DNA of 64,000 nucleotides from Vesta saturnalis (taxonomy: Eukaryota > Arthropoda > Insecta > Coleoptera > Lampyridae). The notes beneath the pieces were generated by a model. The model was not told the origin of the DNA, searched no databases, and worked only from the letters and a program-made list of their open reading frames with translations. The stretch spans positions 208,501-272,500 of the forward strand of contig JARFJB010001167.1 of the NCBI GenBank assembly GCA_036346205.1, written 5' to 3'. Position 1 is the stretch's first letter; each line of letters begins with the position of its first letter. Both the position numbers and the translations under genes were made by a program. This document shows, in pieces, positions 21,976 to 32,655 of the stretch.

Positions 21976-22899
21976 TTTTCTTTTAATTTTTTAATTTTCT
22001 TTGTCTTTGTTAAATAAATAAAAAACCGTGTACCTCATTACATATTCTATAGTTATAATACTTAGGCTTTTAGATTTTCGTTGGAATTTATCTTTAACAA
22101 TAGGTTAGTTAACCCTGATTGACATTCGAAGCTAAGCATAAGTTGCTCACAAAAGCACATTTATGCATGAATTAATTCAATTTGGGATGTACTTTTCTAC
22201 GAATTTGTATAGTTAGTACCTTAGAATTAAGACGAACCATTATTTGTGAGCAGTTCTGCTCGTAAGGTGAAATAGATCAGATGTAACATTGCATTAGGCA
22301 TCAAGCTATGTAGTTAACAATCATTATAAGTGTTGATCCATAAATAGCTTATTAATTCACGTATTTCAATTTATCCAATCATTATATTACAGTCCACAAA
22401 TTTATATAAATTAAAATGAAATATACGCAACATTTGGTCCTTCGAGCCGGATTTGGGCTAACGCATTAATACGAATGCATTGTTAAAAGTGCCGGTAAGT
22501 GCAAAAGCAGCAGATTACCTGAAGGATGCTACAGTATAAACAAACAAAGGTATGTCCATTTTCCAGTATCTTACCTAAAACATTTAATTATAGTCCTTTA
22601 TAATACAAAGACATGTTATCAGTTTGCGTAATAATAGCATTGAATCTACACCAAACTGTGTGTCTCAAACAAATCATTTTGAACAAATAATTGAGACGTA
22701 TCTATACATTATAAAACAAATTTGTAACTTACTTATTGATCACAAATTTCAATTAAATCTTAAATAATTATCTAAGCAATCATAATCAAATTGACAAGGT
22801 CTATACATACGTAAAATGTCGGAACTTAAAGAATTAATTACCTCGGTAAATTTAAAAGTAGCTTAACACGTTTTAAAAGATATCTCGACAAAGCAGACG
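21976..22899. other. no recognisable gene
   Basis: AT-rich non-coding sequence. No repeat matching elsewhere in the window was noticed. Confidence 0.35.
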
Positions 22900-23640
22900 A
22901 ATCATGTAGGTCCATGGCGCGAAAACCTAAAATTTGAAATAGTGTTCTAATAAGGGGGCTCGATTCCACCTCGTTATACAGCTATAGCATTCCAGAACTT
23001 GTTCTCGGGTCTTGCCCCTTGTCGGTCCCCTTGTTTATTATGGCGGGAAAAATAGAAATTTGAAATAGTATTCTAATAAGGGGCCCACGTACTATCTCAT
23101 AAAAGAGCTGTAGGACTCCGGAACTTGTTCTCAGACCTTTGTCCCTTGTCGGACCCTCCTGACTGTGATGTTATCTGGTGGTATATTTTAAAAATTAATT
23201 AATGTTTTCTGTAATAGAGTTTGATCGTGGCACCACACAGTAGTATATTTTAAAAGTAGATGTAACTGTTATGGCGGGGAATTTGAAATAGTATTCTAAT
23301 AATATGCCCGCATACTATCTCATAAGGCACCGTTAGAACTCTAAAACTTGTCACACAGTATTAACCCCTCTGCACGGGCGTTCTTGTTTGTTTGTGGCGC
23401 CATCTAGTTTTGTATTTTGTAAAAAGATAATTTTAGATTTCTGTAATAGGGTCAGATCGTGGTTCCATCTAGCGGTGTATTTTAAAACTAATGGAATGTG
23501 AAAGAGTGGTGCCATATAGTAGCGTATTTTGTAAACAGCTAATTGCAGATTTTTGGAATAAGGTTCGGCCGTGGTTCCATTTTAAAAGTATCGGAAGACG
23601 GCAAAACTTAAAATTGGAAATAGCATTCCGCACTACAAAA
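22900..23640 (+). repeat. GCTTCGG/GATGGCGCCAC repeat array, forward
   Basis: At least three tandem-like units with 'tttgaaatagtattctaata', 'gga(a/c)cttgttctcgg', 'ccccttgt' and 'tatggcggg', alternating with 'ctgtaatagggtc(a/g)gatcgtgg' and 'atctagcggtgtattttaaa'. The array at 27,570-28,190 is the same in reverse complement, so the two arrays bracket the polymerase-B relic. Confidence 0.7.
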
Positions 23641-23929
23641 GGATGCTGTAACTAGGCGCTGAGTCTCAGTCCATTTCAGAGTCCGGTTTGTTTGTTTATG
23701 ATTCTGTCTTTGTTATACCATAAATGAAAACGGGAAAAGTTTTCAATAGTCTATTATATGTAAAACAACATAAGGTTTAGATCTACGAATTAGTGAATAA
23801 GTTAGCAGTTTGAACCTTACTAAACATTTAAACAAATATTAAGTTAGTTGCCTTGCCTGCAGGTTCTATGCTACGTATTGTCGTTGATAAATTAATAGCT
23901 TGAAAGTTACTACCACAAAACAAACGTGT
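23641..23929. other. no recognisable gene
   Basis: Short unassigned stretch between the repeat array and the conserved small-ORF remnant. Confidence 0.35.
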
Positions 23930-24290
23930 TTTTATTTATTGACTCAATTTTATCATTACACAACATAGTAATTATAATAAGACTGTTTTTCCAAACGAAT
24001 ATTAAATAAGTTGTTTTTCGTACTGGTCCTGAAGGACGCATTGAAACATCTTCCCCTTCAATCCCTGATTAAATTGCTACATACGACGGTCCTCAGACTT
24101 GAAATACTTATGGTAACGCTCAGGTAGCACACATTTAAATTCCTCTTCGCGCCCCACTTTGTTGATACGATATCCAAATTCAATATCTTGCAATCTATCC
24201 CTGCCTCTAAATCCGTAACGTTTCTAAAGGCTTTAAAACATGTTGATGTATTTAGAGAAATTAAATATGTATCTATAATCATAACATAAC
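23930..24290 (-). pseudogene. conserved small-protein remnant, copy 1 (unknown function)
   Basis: The minus frame 24,282-24,058 includes LEAGIDCKILNLDIVSTKWG and SLRTVVCSN. Copy 2 at 39,430-39,190 keeps SNLDIVSTKYGEKE in the same place, and both are followed by 'ttatttatt...catta(c)ac...aacat' on the plus strand. The NLDIVSTK(W/Y)G core is therefore protein-level conservation. A short basic protein with a T-K-x-G motif is common near insect mobile elements; an OB-fold ssDNA-binding role is only a guess. Both copies lie outside the C-terminal end of a polymerase-B gene. Confidence 0.45.
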
Positions 24291-24659
24291 ATTAAAAAAA
24301 GTGAATAAAATAAAAGATACAACCAACAGCGACTACTTACTGGCATCGTTGATGATAACGTTGAAAGAATCCCTTGGAAACTCCACAGGAGAGTGTATAA
24401 CTGTTACTCTTTGGTTCTTATTTATATTTATGTTACATTTACCTTTCTACGCTTTGATTATAAATAGATAAAGAACTTAAAGGTTTTCCTTAATCATTGA
24501 TTTAAAGATAAATATTTTATTAATGCGTTTACATAAAGAGCTATGGATATATAAGGTGAACGTACAATCACGAAATTTGATATACAGAAGTAATCTTAAT
24601 AATAACCTTTAACATATCATATTAGAGGTATTAATCAACCTTATAATACGATAAATTAT

Positions 24660-24800
24660 ATATTGATTTGAAACTAGTCCTATCAAAAGGGCCTTAGATT
24701 TGTAAGCCAGTTTCAAGAATTCGTTTCAACCCGATCATTTGTTAAAATTCAAGTCTACAATGCCGATTTGGGTTAGCTTACAGTTGTTTTATAGCCAAAC
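24660..24800 (+). repeat. repeat family 2, distal copy
   Basis: Matches 600-720 and 360-430 closely: 'gccttagatttgtaagcca', 'gtttcaagaattcgtttcaa', 'caagtctacaatg...gggttagcttaca'. It links the 24-26-kb segment to the 0-2-kb segment. Confidence 0.65.
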
Positions 24801-24867
24801 TTTATTACATACACAAAAGTATGGCAGTAGCAAAGGTAAAAGGTCTTCCGTAATAATAAATAGGGAT

Positions 24868-24910
24868 TTAGCGGGAAGCTCAGTCGGTCGGTTAGGCACT
24901 TGGCTGGCGT
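24868..24910 (+). repeat. tRNA-derived SINE head (A-box-like)
   Basis: 'gcgggaagctcagtcggt' is an excellent tRNA D-arm / A-box match. No B box is found downstream, so this is a SINE or pseudo-tRNA fragment. Confidence 0.4.
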
Positions 24911-25849
24911 ATATACACAGAAAGTTTTAAAAGGCCACCACTTGATTTATTTTTATACCGCCCTTAGACCAAGAAGAGGACTACGACACAGGAAGAGGTA
25001 CGATACAATTAAAATAATGTGGACACATTCCAAGAAGGGAATGGGTCCGGCTAGGAATTTACTCCTAAACCGCAGTGATAAAGAAACATCTACTGGTAGT
25101 TTAACACAACTCTGTTTAATTTGAACATAAAATCATATCCAAAATTCGTGATTTCGTTAAACCTGTATGCAATATAATTAATAACGCGATCTTTGTACAG
25201 ATCCAATAATATGGATAAATAATTATAGTAGTGTATAAATAATAATAAATACTAACACAATCGTTATCGTAAGTTAGCATAGCTATACAGTTTGTGAACA
25301 AAATTTAGAAAACCCTTTGTCGGAACTATCTATTTAACCAAACGTTGTAATAGTAACACACTTACCTTTCTGGATAGTGCTATACCTATAACATAACCCC
25401 GAAAAAATAAATACTGCACAATACTCAAAACCCAAAAATAGCATGCACTGTCCGAGATCCAGTGTTAATCCTAGAAATCAAAGACACAACACATAATCAA
25501 AATCAAATAAGCAATAAACCGTACTTCTAGGAAGAGCTCTCCTTAAAACTGGCGTATCAGTTTTAATTCAAACGAATAGTAATTTTATACCCATATAAAT
25601 AACTAGAATATTTTAGCCAGATGTCTACCATTGCGTTTTTCTTAAACACACAAATCAATTTAAGTTTAATTAACAGTACCAAAAAAAAATTAAATATACA
25701 TTTTCCACACAGCAAACAGAAAGGGTTAGTTTGCTACTATTTCTATAAGCATATATCAAAAGCGTAAGCTAGAACTTTTACAATTACAAAAAAAAGTGTT
25801 AAGCACATATGTATAACCCAGTGGCTGAGGGCCGCAATAGTTCACAATA
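24911..25849. other. no recognisable gene
   Basis: AT-rich. Short open frames on both strands lack motifs. Confidence 0.35.
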
Positions 25850-26040
25850 TCGTGTTATCTGCAAATATCTCTAATGCATTTTAGAAAACACACTAACTAA
25901 GTAATTACATAAAGGTGAATGGTCATTGAAATACAATTATGATGTTTACGTTCTTTGAGCGGCTTGTCTTCCTGTTCATACCTGCTCATACAAAAAAAAA
26001 ACCGGTAATTAGATTGAGTCTATAAAAATCAATGTAGTAT
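25850..26040. repeat. interspersed repeat family 1, copy 2
   Basis: 'aatgcattttagaaaacac', 'gaatggtcattgaaatacaa', 'tctttgagcggcttgtcttc' and 'attagattga(g/a)tctataa' are shared almost exactly with 56,960-57,150, and the first half with 226-330. It ends where polymerase-B homology begins. Confidence 0.8.
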
Positions 26041-26079
26041 TTTTCTTAACTGTACCAACCTTAGCTTACACACTGTCGA

Positions 26080-27160
26080 GGGCCTTGCAAAATATAGCAT
26101 GCTCCCACCACCAGATTTGTACCATGCTGTTCTGCCTCTTAAAATGCACGGTTAATTATTATTCGTCTTGTGTAGAACTTATGCTGAAACTATGTTTGAG
26201 TATGATCGCACACATACTCAAGACGAGAGTAAATTTATCTGAACTTACATAGCGGGCGAACTTCGAAAAGCTAACATTTAGGGTATCGAGTTTTATACGT
26301 CTTTGAAGTATGAGAGTATGAAGTTTGCCAATGTCTTTACGCAGGTTACGCTGATAACTTCCTTAAAATCTAGTAGATGTGCTCGGACTGTCCTTCATGG
26401 TGCAACGACGAATTTAAGGATCGATAAATCCGCAAGCAAGTCCGACAGCGGGATAATTTAACACAAACTAGCATTATTCCTGATTCTCATGACTTTTTCA
26501 AAATTATGATCTTTCAAAGGAGTGCCAGTCCATTTTAAATGTTAACGAGGAAGTTATGGTCGTAAACTGACTTAGGCCCGAGGATGGGGTCGAAGCAGTC
26601 AATACTGGTAATATCGTCTTCGCCACTTACACCACCGCTAATGCTGTTGCTGTATAGCTACTTGTAAAAACTCGTTGAACGGGTTGTGTACTTTGGTACA
26701 TATTCCGTGATTTTACGCAAAGTCCTGATGAGTAGGATGCACCTGTTGGTGATTTTCTTGGTGATATGACCGATGAGGTAGAAGCCTACGGAGTAAGAAG
26801 TAGGATCGCGGAGTTAGTAAGTAGGGGCTAAAGAATTATGCATAGAAGGTGTTCTCGACAACTAAAAACGAGTACTTCACAGTGTGTAAAGCTAATGGTG
26901 TCACACTAAACTAAAAGAATTCCTAGCTAATTAATTTTGATACACTAAAGTCTTTAGTGTTAAACAGCATCGAACCTGTGTACGCGCATATAGGCAGTAA
27001 AATTGTTAGAACCCCTGCATATGATGTTGTATAAAAGCCACAGAGCAAGATTTACCAGGTACAGTACAGTAATCGTCGTACAAAGGAGGACGGTTACGAC
27101 ACCCTTTCTTACAGTTACGCGGCCCGTACATAGCTTTATTATTTTAACACACCCAGTTTA
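26080..27160 (+). pseudogene. protein-primed family-B DNA polymerase, C-terminal relic (copy 1)
   Basis: The plus-strand frames read LHTVEGLAKYSMLPPPDLYH and LPLKMHG, matching LNTVEGLLKCSMVPPSDMYH and LPLKMHG of copy 2. Then come GIEFYTSLKYESMKFA and, near the end, GLKNYAYKVFS, SLVLNSIEPVYAHIG, KIVRTPAYDVV and IYQVQYSNRR. These are C-terminal features of the Polinton/Maverick- or adintovirus-type polymerase. The frame is cut by many stops, and motifs B and C are largely unreadable. It keeps a segment between KNY and KIVRT that copy 2 has lost. Orientation is opposite to copy 2. Everything upstream of the palm motif is missing; the relic starts right after a family-1 repeat. Confidence 0.75.
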
Positions 27161-27183
27161 AGTTCTAGTACGTTGTTATTGTA

Positions 27184-27330
27184 TACAAAGATTTTGGGGA
27201 TTTACAGGTAAATTATTATTGTATAACAACAATTGAAGATGATAAAGCCGTAGAAGAAGATGAAAGCGAGACTGAAAGTGGGGGCATAGACACGGACAAA
27301 CCAGAGGACCAAGGGGAAACATGTGTGTAG
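27184..27330 (+). pseudogene. acidic-tailed ORF end of unknown function
   Basis: An open frame reads YKDFGDLQVNYYCITTIEDD, then a Glu/Asp-rich tail to a stop at 27,328-27,330, with no start upstream. It lies just beyond the inverted-repeat segment of polymerase copy 1, so it may be the last exon of a neighbouring gene of the same element. Not recognised. Confidence 0.35.
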
Positions 27331-27569
27331 ATCTAACAGATATGGAGGGTGATGATGCTGCTGCTGATATATGAGATAAGGTTTTATGTGATCTTAAAAA
27401 ATGGTAAATTATGTGACTTGCAAACCCACGTATATGTCTGTGTATTATTATTAATTATTATTATTAATTAATGCGTTTTATAAAATATAAAGTTTATAGG
27501 TATTGTTTTACTTAAAATAAATTATTAAAAATCCTTTTACCGTTTTATCACCTGTATATCAGTTACAGA
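27331..27569. other. AT-rich spacer
   Basis: Contains 'attattattaattattattatt' low-complexity sequence. No gene seen. Confidence 0.4.
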
Positions 27570-28190
27570 AAACTCCTATTTCCCATCGGACAATAGTTTC
27601 GGAATGCTACTTCAAGTTTTAGGTTTTTCCACCTTCCATTACTTTTAAAATATGTTGCTAGATAGAACCATGATTAGACCCTATTACAGAACTCTACAAT
27701 TAACTTTTTACAAAATACACAACTAGATGGCACCACAAACAAACAAGAGGGCTACTGTAGTGGAGCTAAGACTCCGTGACAAGTTTAAGAGTCCTAACGA
27801 TGTCTTATGGGATAGTATGCGGGCCCCATTATTAGAATGCTATTCCAAATTCACCGCCATAACAGATAAATCTACTTTTCAAAAATACTACCAGGTGGAG
27901 CGACGATCAACCTCTATTACAGAAAACATTCATTAGTTTTAAAAATACATCAGTAGATGGCGTCACAATCACGGGATTCGATAAGGGGCAGAACCTGAGA
28001 ACAAGTTTCGGAGCCCTGTATTAGAACACTATTTCAAAGTTCAAGTTTTCTCGTCATAACAAGTACAGGGAGATCTAAACCTACATTAAAAATATACCAC
28101 TAGGTGGAGCTACGATCAACCTCTATTACAGAAAACATTCATTAATTTTAAAAATACACTACTAGATGGCGCCACAAACAAATAAACTAA
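27570..28190 (-). repeat. GCTTCGG/GATGGCGCCAC repeat array, reverse
   Basis: Carries 'actagatggc(g/a)ccacaa', 'cgatcaacctctattacaga' twice, 'ttagaatgctattccaaatt' and 'agaacaagtttcgga'. It is the reverse complement of the 22.9-23.6 kb array. Short open frames beginning at 'atggc(a/g)ccacaaac' are repeat-derived. Confidence 0.7.
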
Positions 28191-28440
28191 ACCAATCAAT
28201 CAGAATACATAGCCTTAGGCCTCCAACCGTCTCACAGAGCTGGGCGATGTTTAAGGACCAATCAGAAACCAGGGTGACGTGGCCTACCCTTAAGTCCTCC
28301 AATCAGAACGCGCGGCCAGTGGCAGTATGCACGAACAGGATTAATTAACTAGGAGTGGGGAAGAACGTGGTCACGCCCATTTCCACCTCTTTTAATGGTG
28401 ACATCATCCAATGAAAAGTGGTGGGGGGAAGCTGCAACTA
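28191..28440. promoter_or_regulatory. CCAAT-rich, promoter-like segment
   Basis: CCAAT boxes at 28,192, 28,258, 28,299 and 28,408, three of them as CCAATCA(G). A CRE-like TGACGTGG is at 28,275, and the segment is locally more GC-rich. It resembles a CCAAT-type promoter, but no gene was found within 2 kb on either side, so this is weak. Confidence 0.25.
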
Positions 28441-28648
28441 TTCTACTATGAATCAAATTTAATTCAATTTGACACACAGATGCTCTTCCATGTCGCACAT
28501 CACATCGCTGATGAAAAATTTTTGAGCCACCAAGAAAATTAAAAAAAAAATCTTGTCTTAATAAACTTATAAAATCGTCGCCAACTATTAATATGCGTAT
28601 AATTTTTTTAATTATTAATGGAATTTTACACAAAGATGATCTACCTTA

Positions 28649-28776
28649 TCACACATCACATCCAAATCCAAATCTGTCTGCCAGTGCATTGTGTACACTC
28701 TAGCTGGCTGTGTCACACATCACATCCAAATCCAAATCTGTCTGCCAGTGCATTGTGTACACTCTAGCTGGCTGTG
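28649..28776. repeat. 64-bp exact tandem duplication
   Basis: The units 28,649-28,712 and 28,713-28,776 are identical ('tcacacatcacatccaaatc' to 'ctagctggctgtg'). An earlier partial 'cacatcacatc' lies near 28,495. Confidence 0.95.
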
Positions 28777-28989
28777 CCGTAGTTGCATTCCTTTCTTGGC
28801 GCGATGGCGCGTTTACTTAAATGGACGGGATAGAAAACTTGTATTTATATAATTGTGAATAGCTACGTTGAAGTTATTTACCTACCTTTACGATAATTTT
28901 AGAACAACTAAGCAATAATAATTATATTTCTGCGTTTAATGTTAACATTGAATAACCCCTTACTTTAGCGGTATGTAGATAAGATGGAT

Positions 28990-29369
28990 ATAAATAATAG
29001 ATATTTATGTATGAAGGCCATAATCAGAAGATTATCGCTCGAGGGAATGTTAAAAGCCCGACGCGAAGCGGAGGGCTTTTATATTCCTGAGAGCCATAAT
29101 CTACAATTATGCCCGTGGTACATACAATGTTTTATTTTGTTTTGCACCATGAAACTGGAACAAAATTTTAAAAAGATTCAGTATTTTCGGCAAGTTTAAA
29201 ATGCAAATGCAGTGAAATAAAGTCGACAGTAGGCTAATTTGTTGTTACTAAGATACTGTGATATTGCTATTATATATCATGTCATGTGTTTGCTGTCAAT
29301 CATGCTGCTTAGCATCAATGACATTTCCGTGCTATAAAGACCACATTACGCCCGCATTTGGAGGCGTAT
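28990..29369. repeat. tandem duplication, unit 1, with foldback
   Basis: Shares with unit 2 'gctcgagggaatgttaaaag', 'cccgacgcgaagcggagggc', 'caccatgaaactggaacaaa' and 'catttggaggcgtata'. It is about 90 bp longer than unit 2 through an internal segment after 'aacaaaatt'. Confidence 0.9.
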
Positions 29370-29661
29370 AATAGATATTTATGTATTAAGGGCATAATCA
29401 GAAGATTATGGCTCGAGGGAATGTTAAAAGCCCGACGCGAAGCGGAGGGCTTTATATTCCTGAGCCATAATCATTATGCCCGTGGTACATCTAATGTTTT
29501 ATTTTATTTTGCACCATGAAACTGGAACAAAATAACTAAGATACTGTGATATTGCTATTATATATCACGTCATGTGTTTGCTGTCAATCATGCTGCTTAG
29601 CATCAATGACATTTCCGTGCTATAAAGACCACATTACGCCCGCATTTGGAGGCGTATACAG
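29370..29661. repeat. tandem duplication, unit 2
   Basis: Second copy of 28,990-29,369, ending at 'gaggcgtata'. The foldback at 29,390-29,482 is cleaner here than in unit 1. Confidence 0.9.
29390..29482. repeat. long imperfect foldback (hairpin)
   Basis: The left side 'gggcataatca', 'gattatggctc', 'agggaat', 'aaagccc' is answered in reverse order by 'gggcttt', 'attcct', 'gagccataatc', 'attatgccc' around a 13-nt loop (gacgcgaagcgga). Predicted arms are about 40 nt. It resembles a foldback MITE or a structured RNA. The unit-1 copy has compensating and non-compensating differences. Confidence 0.8.
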
Positions 29662-30235
29662 AACATTATGGTGGCAAAATAAAATAAAGTCTATTATTAC
29701 AACTACGTTATTTATTATATTATATATTATAATTTGATAATTGGAAATGCATTAAACATTGATTGGTGTAAAGGGATACCTACAATAGGTTGTATTTAGT
29801 ATGAGTTTATTAACATAGGTATTCGTATGCATGTAAAGGGTGATATTGATTGTAGAATAAATGTGAGTAAATAGAAAGTGCATCACAAAGAATGGTAGAT
29901 TCGGCCACTGGCAGTATACTTATACTTCCTAAACTATTTTCTACACAAAATTCTATCTAGTCTTTTTACAATATTGTTAGCTTACCTCTTTAGGATTATG
30001 TAAAAAGCAACGTCCTTTTACACCTGAGGGACACTGTAGGACATATCCAAACAGCCAAGAATTCAAGCCTTAAAATTCTCTGCTAACGTTGAAAAACACT
30101 GTTTTAACAAAGTTTTTTTAGATAAACACAAAAGACAAATGTATTTACACACCAATCAAAATAATTAATACCTATAAAAATAATTTCATACCTCGAGGGA
30201 TGCAAGTGACGTCACAAGCGAATTGAGTGATCCAT
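29662..30235. other. no recognisable gene
   Basis: AT-rich stretch leading to the 5' flank of copy B. Confidence 0.35.
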
Positions 30236-30580
30236 ATTTTGGCGAATGCATGCTATATAGGATTCAGCAATCGTGTTAGGTTTACGTTCATGGTTCTTGT
30301 GTCACTACCATGTGATATCATTGTATATTTAATGAAAGTTTTGGTTATACGCATATTGGTTCAGTTTTACGTCACCGTTAACGTCGTTAAAATTCACCGC
30401 TATCTTTACAGAATAAAAAATATTTTTATTGTTGTTCAGTGCTACGTATTATATGTAACTTGAGTTACGTTGAAAACACTGTGGTGCATGGTTAAAAATC
30501 TGAACTTGTATTGCGGGTAAACATCTTTACTTCTAACGTTACGAAATACACGGATCATTAAGCAATACGTATATTTCGAG
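30236..30580 (+). promoter_or_regulatory. 5' flank of zinc-finger copy B
   Basis: Shares with the flanks of C and D the run 'attaagcaatacgtatattt' immediately before the ATG, and more diverged blocks for some 100-300 bp upstream. 'gaatgcatgctatatag' at 30,244 corresponds loosely to the GCATGCG motif of C and D. It is probably the gene's promoter and 5' UTR. Confidence 0.5.
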
Positions 30581-32374
30581 ATGGCTTATGAGATTGATAT
30601 GAAACTTATTAAGGTAGAACCTAAAGAAGAAGAAGCAATAGATTTACTTCTAACCCAACATCTTGTTGTAAATCATGATCTAGTAAAAAAAGAAACTCAT
30701 CACGGTGCCAATAGTACAAAATTTGACATTATTATTGCAGATGATGCGAATATTAAGAAAGAAGTCAACTCTAATCTAATAAATGTTGGCTCAGATGAAG
30801 CAGGTAACATAAATAAATACAGTGTCAAACATATGACAAACTTACAGTGTAAATCTAATCAGTTTAATAGTTCAACAACAGTGCAAGAAAATTTAAAACG
30901 TGACGCTTTAAAACACAGCACAAATTTTAAATATCAATGTGACTATTGCAATTATTTCACAAAATGGAAAGGAGCTTTAAAAATTCATCTTATAAAACAC
31001 TCTTCAATTTATGAATACAAATGCGGCCAATGTAACTTTGCGTCACATCGTGAAGATAGTTTTAAAATGCATCTTAAAAAACATTCAAGTTATGGATTAA
31101 AATGCGACCAATGTGATTATGTGACATATCGCAAATCTCTTTTAACACTTCATCTTAAAAAACACTCGTCAAGTTATGACGAATTCAAATGTCACCAATG
31201 TGATTATGCGGCGTTTTGCAAAGCTAATTTAAAAATGCATCTTAAAAAACATTCTTCATATTATGAATTCAAATGTGGCCACTGTGATTATGTAGCAAAA
31301 CAAAAACAGTATTTAAAAATTCACCTTAAGAATCACTTTTCAAGTTATGAACTCAAATGCAACCAATGTGGTTATGTGACACATCGCAAAGATCATTTTA
31401 AAATTCATCTTAAAAAACACTCTCCAAGTTGCAATTTTAAATGTGAACAATGTAATTATGCAGCAAAACGAAAAGAAGACTTAAAATTACATCTTAAAAA
31501 ACATTTGACAAGTTATGAATTTAAATGTGACCAATGTGATTATGCAACATATTACAAAGCCAATTTTAAAGTTCATCATAAAAAACATTCTTCAAGTTTT
31601 GAATTCAAATGCAACCTATGTGACTATAGAACAAATCACAAACATCTTTTAACAATTCATCTTAAAAATCACTCTTCAAGTTATGAATTCAAATGCAATC
31701 AATGTGATTATGTGACAAATCGCAAAAATTGTTTTAATAACCATCTTAAAAAACACTCTTCAAGCTGTGAATTCAAATGCAATCAATGTAATTATGCAGC
31801 AAAGCGAAAAAGTGATTTAAAGTTACATCTTAAAAAACATTCTTCAAGTTATGAATTCAAATGTGATCAATGTGATTATGTAACATATAACAAAGCTCTT
31901 TTAAACTTTCACCTTAAAAAACACTCTTCAAGTTATGAATACAAATGCGACCAATGTGATTTTGCATCACATTACAAAGCTGTTTTTAAAGTTCATCTTA
32001 AAAAGCATTCTTCAACTTATGAATTCAAATGCAACCTATGTGATTATGAAACACATCGCAAACATCTTTTAACAATCCATCTTAAAAATCATTCTTCAAG
32101 TTACGAATTCAAATGCAAACAATGTGGTTATGGAACAAATCGCAAAGAACATTTTAAAATGCATATTAAAAAACACTCTCCAAGTTGTGAATTCAAGTGT
32201 GACCAATGTAATTATGCAGCAAAGCAAAAAGCTTACTTAAAATTACATCTTAAAAAACATTCTTCAAGTTATGGATTCAAATGCAACCAATGTAATTATG
32301 CAGCCAAACGAAAAGATAGCTTAAAATTACATCTTAAAAAACACATGAATTCATTTGACATATTGCAAGGCTAA
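30581..32374 (+). CDS. C2H2 zinc-finger protein, 17 fingers (copy B)
   Basis: A 597-aa intact frame. The start ATG follows 'tatatttcgag', conserved in C and D. Residues 1 to about 115 form an acidic N-terminus (MAYEIDMKLIKVEPKEEEA) with psi-K-x-E motifs IKVE, VKKE and IKKE, and no known effector domain. Seventeen C-x2-C-x12-H-x3-H fingers follow in 28-residue (84-bp) steps with SSSYEFK linkers. Almost all Cys/His are present. Helix types recur: NYAAKRKxDLKLH (fingers 7, 11, 16-17), DYVTNRKNCFNNH (10), CDYxTxxKHLLTIHLKNH (9, 14). It ends MNSFDILQG where D continues MNS-stop. Expected role: sequence-specific nuclear DNA binding, target unknown. Its decayed 3' tail is split by two DNA transposons. 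Confidence 0.9.
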   Translation: MAYEIDMKLIKVEPKEEEAIDLLLTQHLVVNHDLVKKETHHGANSTKFDIIIADDANIKKEVNSNLINVGSDEAGNINKYSVKHMTNLQCKSNQFNSSTTVQENLKRDALKHSTNFKYQCDYCNYFTKWKGALKIHLIKHSSIYEYKCGQCNFASHREDSFKMHLKKHSSYGLKCDQCDYVTYRKSLLTLHLKKHSSSYDEFKCHQCDYAAFCKANLKMHLKKHSSYYEFKCGHCDYVAKQKQYLKIHLKNHFSSYELKCNQCGYVTHRKDHFKIHLKKHSPSCNFKCEQCNYAAKRKEDLKLHLKKHLTSYEFKCDQCDYATYYKANFKVHHKKHSSSFEFKCNLCDYRTNHKHLLTIHLKNHSSSYEFKCNQCDYVTNRKNCFNNHLKKHSSSCEFKCNQCNYAAKRKSDLKLHLKKHSSSYEFKCDQCDYVTYNKALLNFHLKKHSSSYEYKCDQCDFASHYKAVFKVHLKKHSSTYEFKCNLCDYETHRKHLLTIHLKNHSSSYEFKCKQCGYGTNRKEHFKMHIKKHSPSCEFKCDQCNYAAKQKAYLKLHLKKHSSSYGFKCNQCNYAAKRKDSLKLHLKKHMNSFDILQG

Positions 32375-32392
32375 TTTAAAAACGCATCTTAA
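32375..32392 (+). pseudogene. decayed finger tail of copy B, left piece with TAA target
   Basis: 'aaaacgcatcttaa' corresponds to copy D at 60,225-60,240. TAA at 32,390-32,392 is the left target-site duplicate of the Harbinger element. Confidence 0.85.
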
Positions 32393-32434
32393 GCCATGTA
32401 CTGACTAGAGCACGCTCACTCGCATGAGCCGCTC
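32393..32434 (+). repeat. Harbinger left terminal inverted repeat
   Basis: 42 bp, 41 matching the right end. It contains 'agcacgctcactcgcatgag'. Just inside lies a second palindrome, 'gagccgctc' / 'gagcggctc', giving a hairpin-prone terminus. Confidence 0.95.
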
Positions 32435-32655
32435 ACACTCGCGAGCGGCTCATATGTGTACCTCTGGCGTACACGAGCGTGTTCGACGCGAGCCCCCACT
32501 TGTCGGTTTTTTGGCAATGCTCAAAGGCGAGCTTGCTCAGTAGGCCTGCGATCGGCGCTCGAGTGTGAACGTCGCCGGACGGTGCACGTTGTTTTTACTA
32601 CATTCTTTCGATTGTCTGTCAATTTATAACCATGTAGACTAATGAAAAGTGTGTG

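Noticed and set aside
24868..24910. tRNA gene
   Set aside because: The D-arm/A-box-like start is good, but no B box or acceptor stem closure follows.
28649..28776. CRISPR-like short repeats
   Set aside because: Only two adjacent 64-bp identical units without spacers: a plain tandem duplication.
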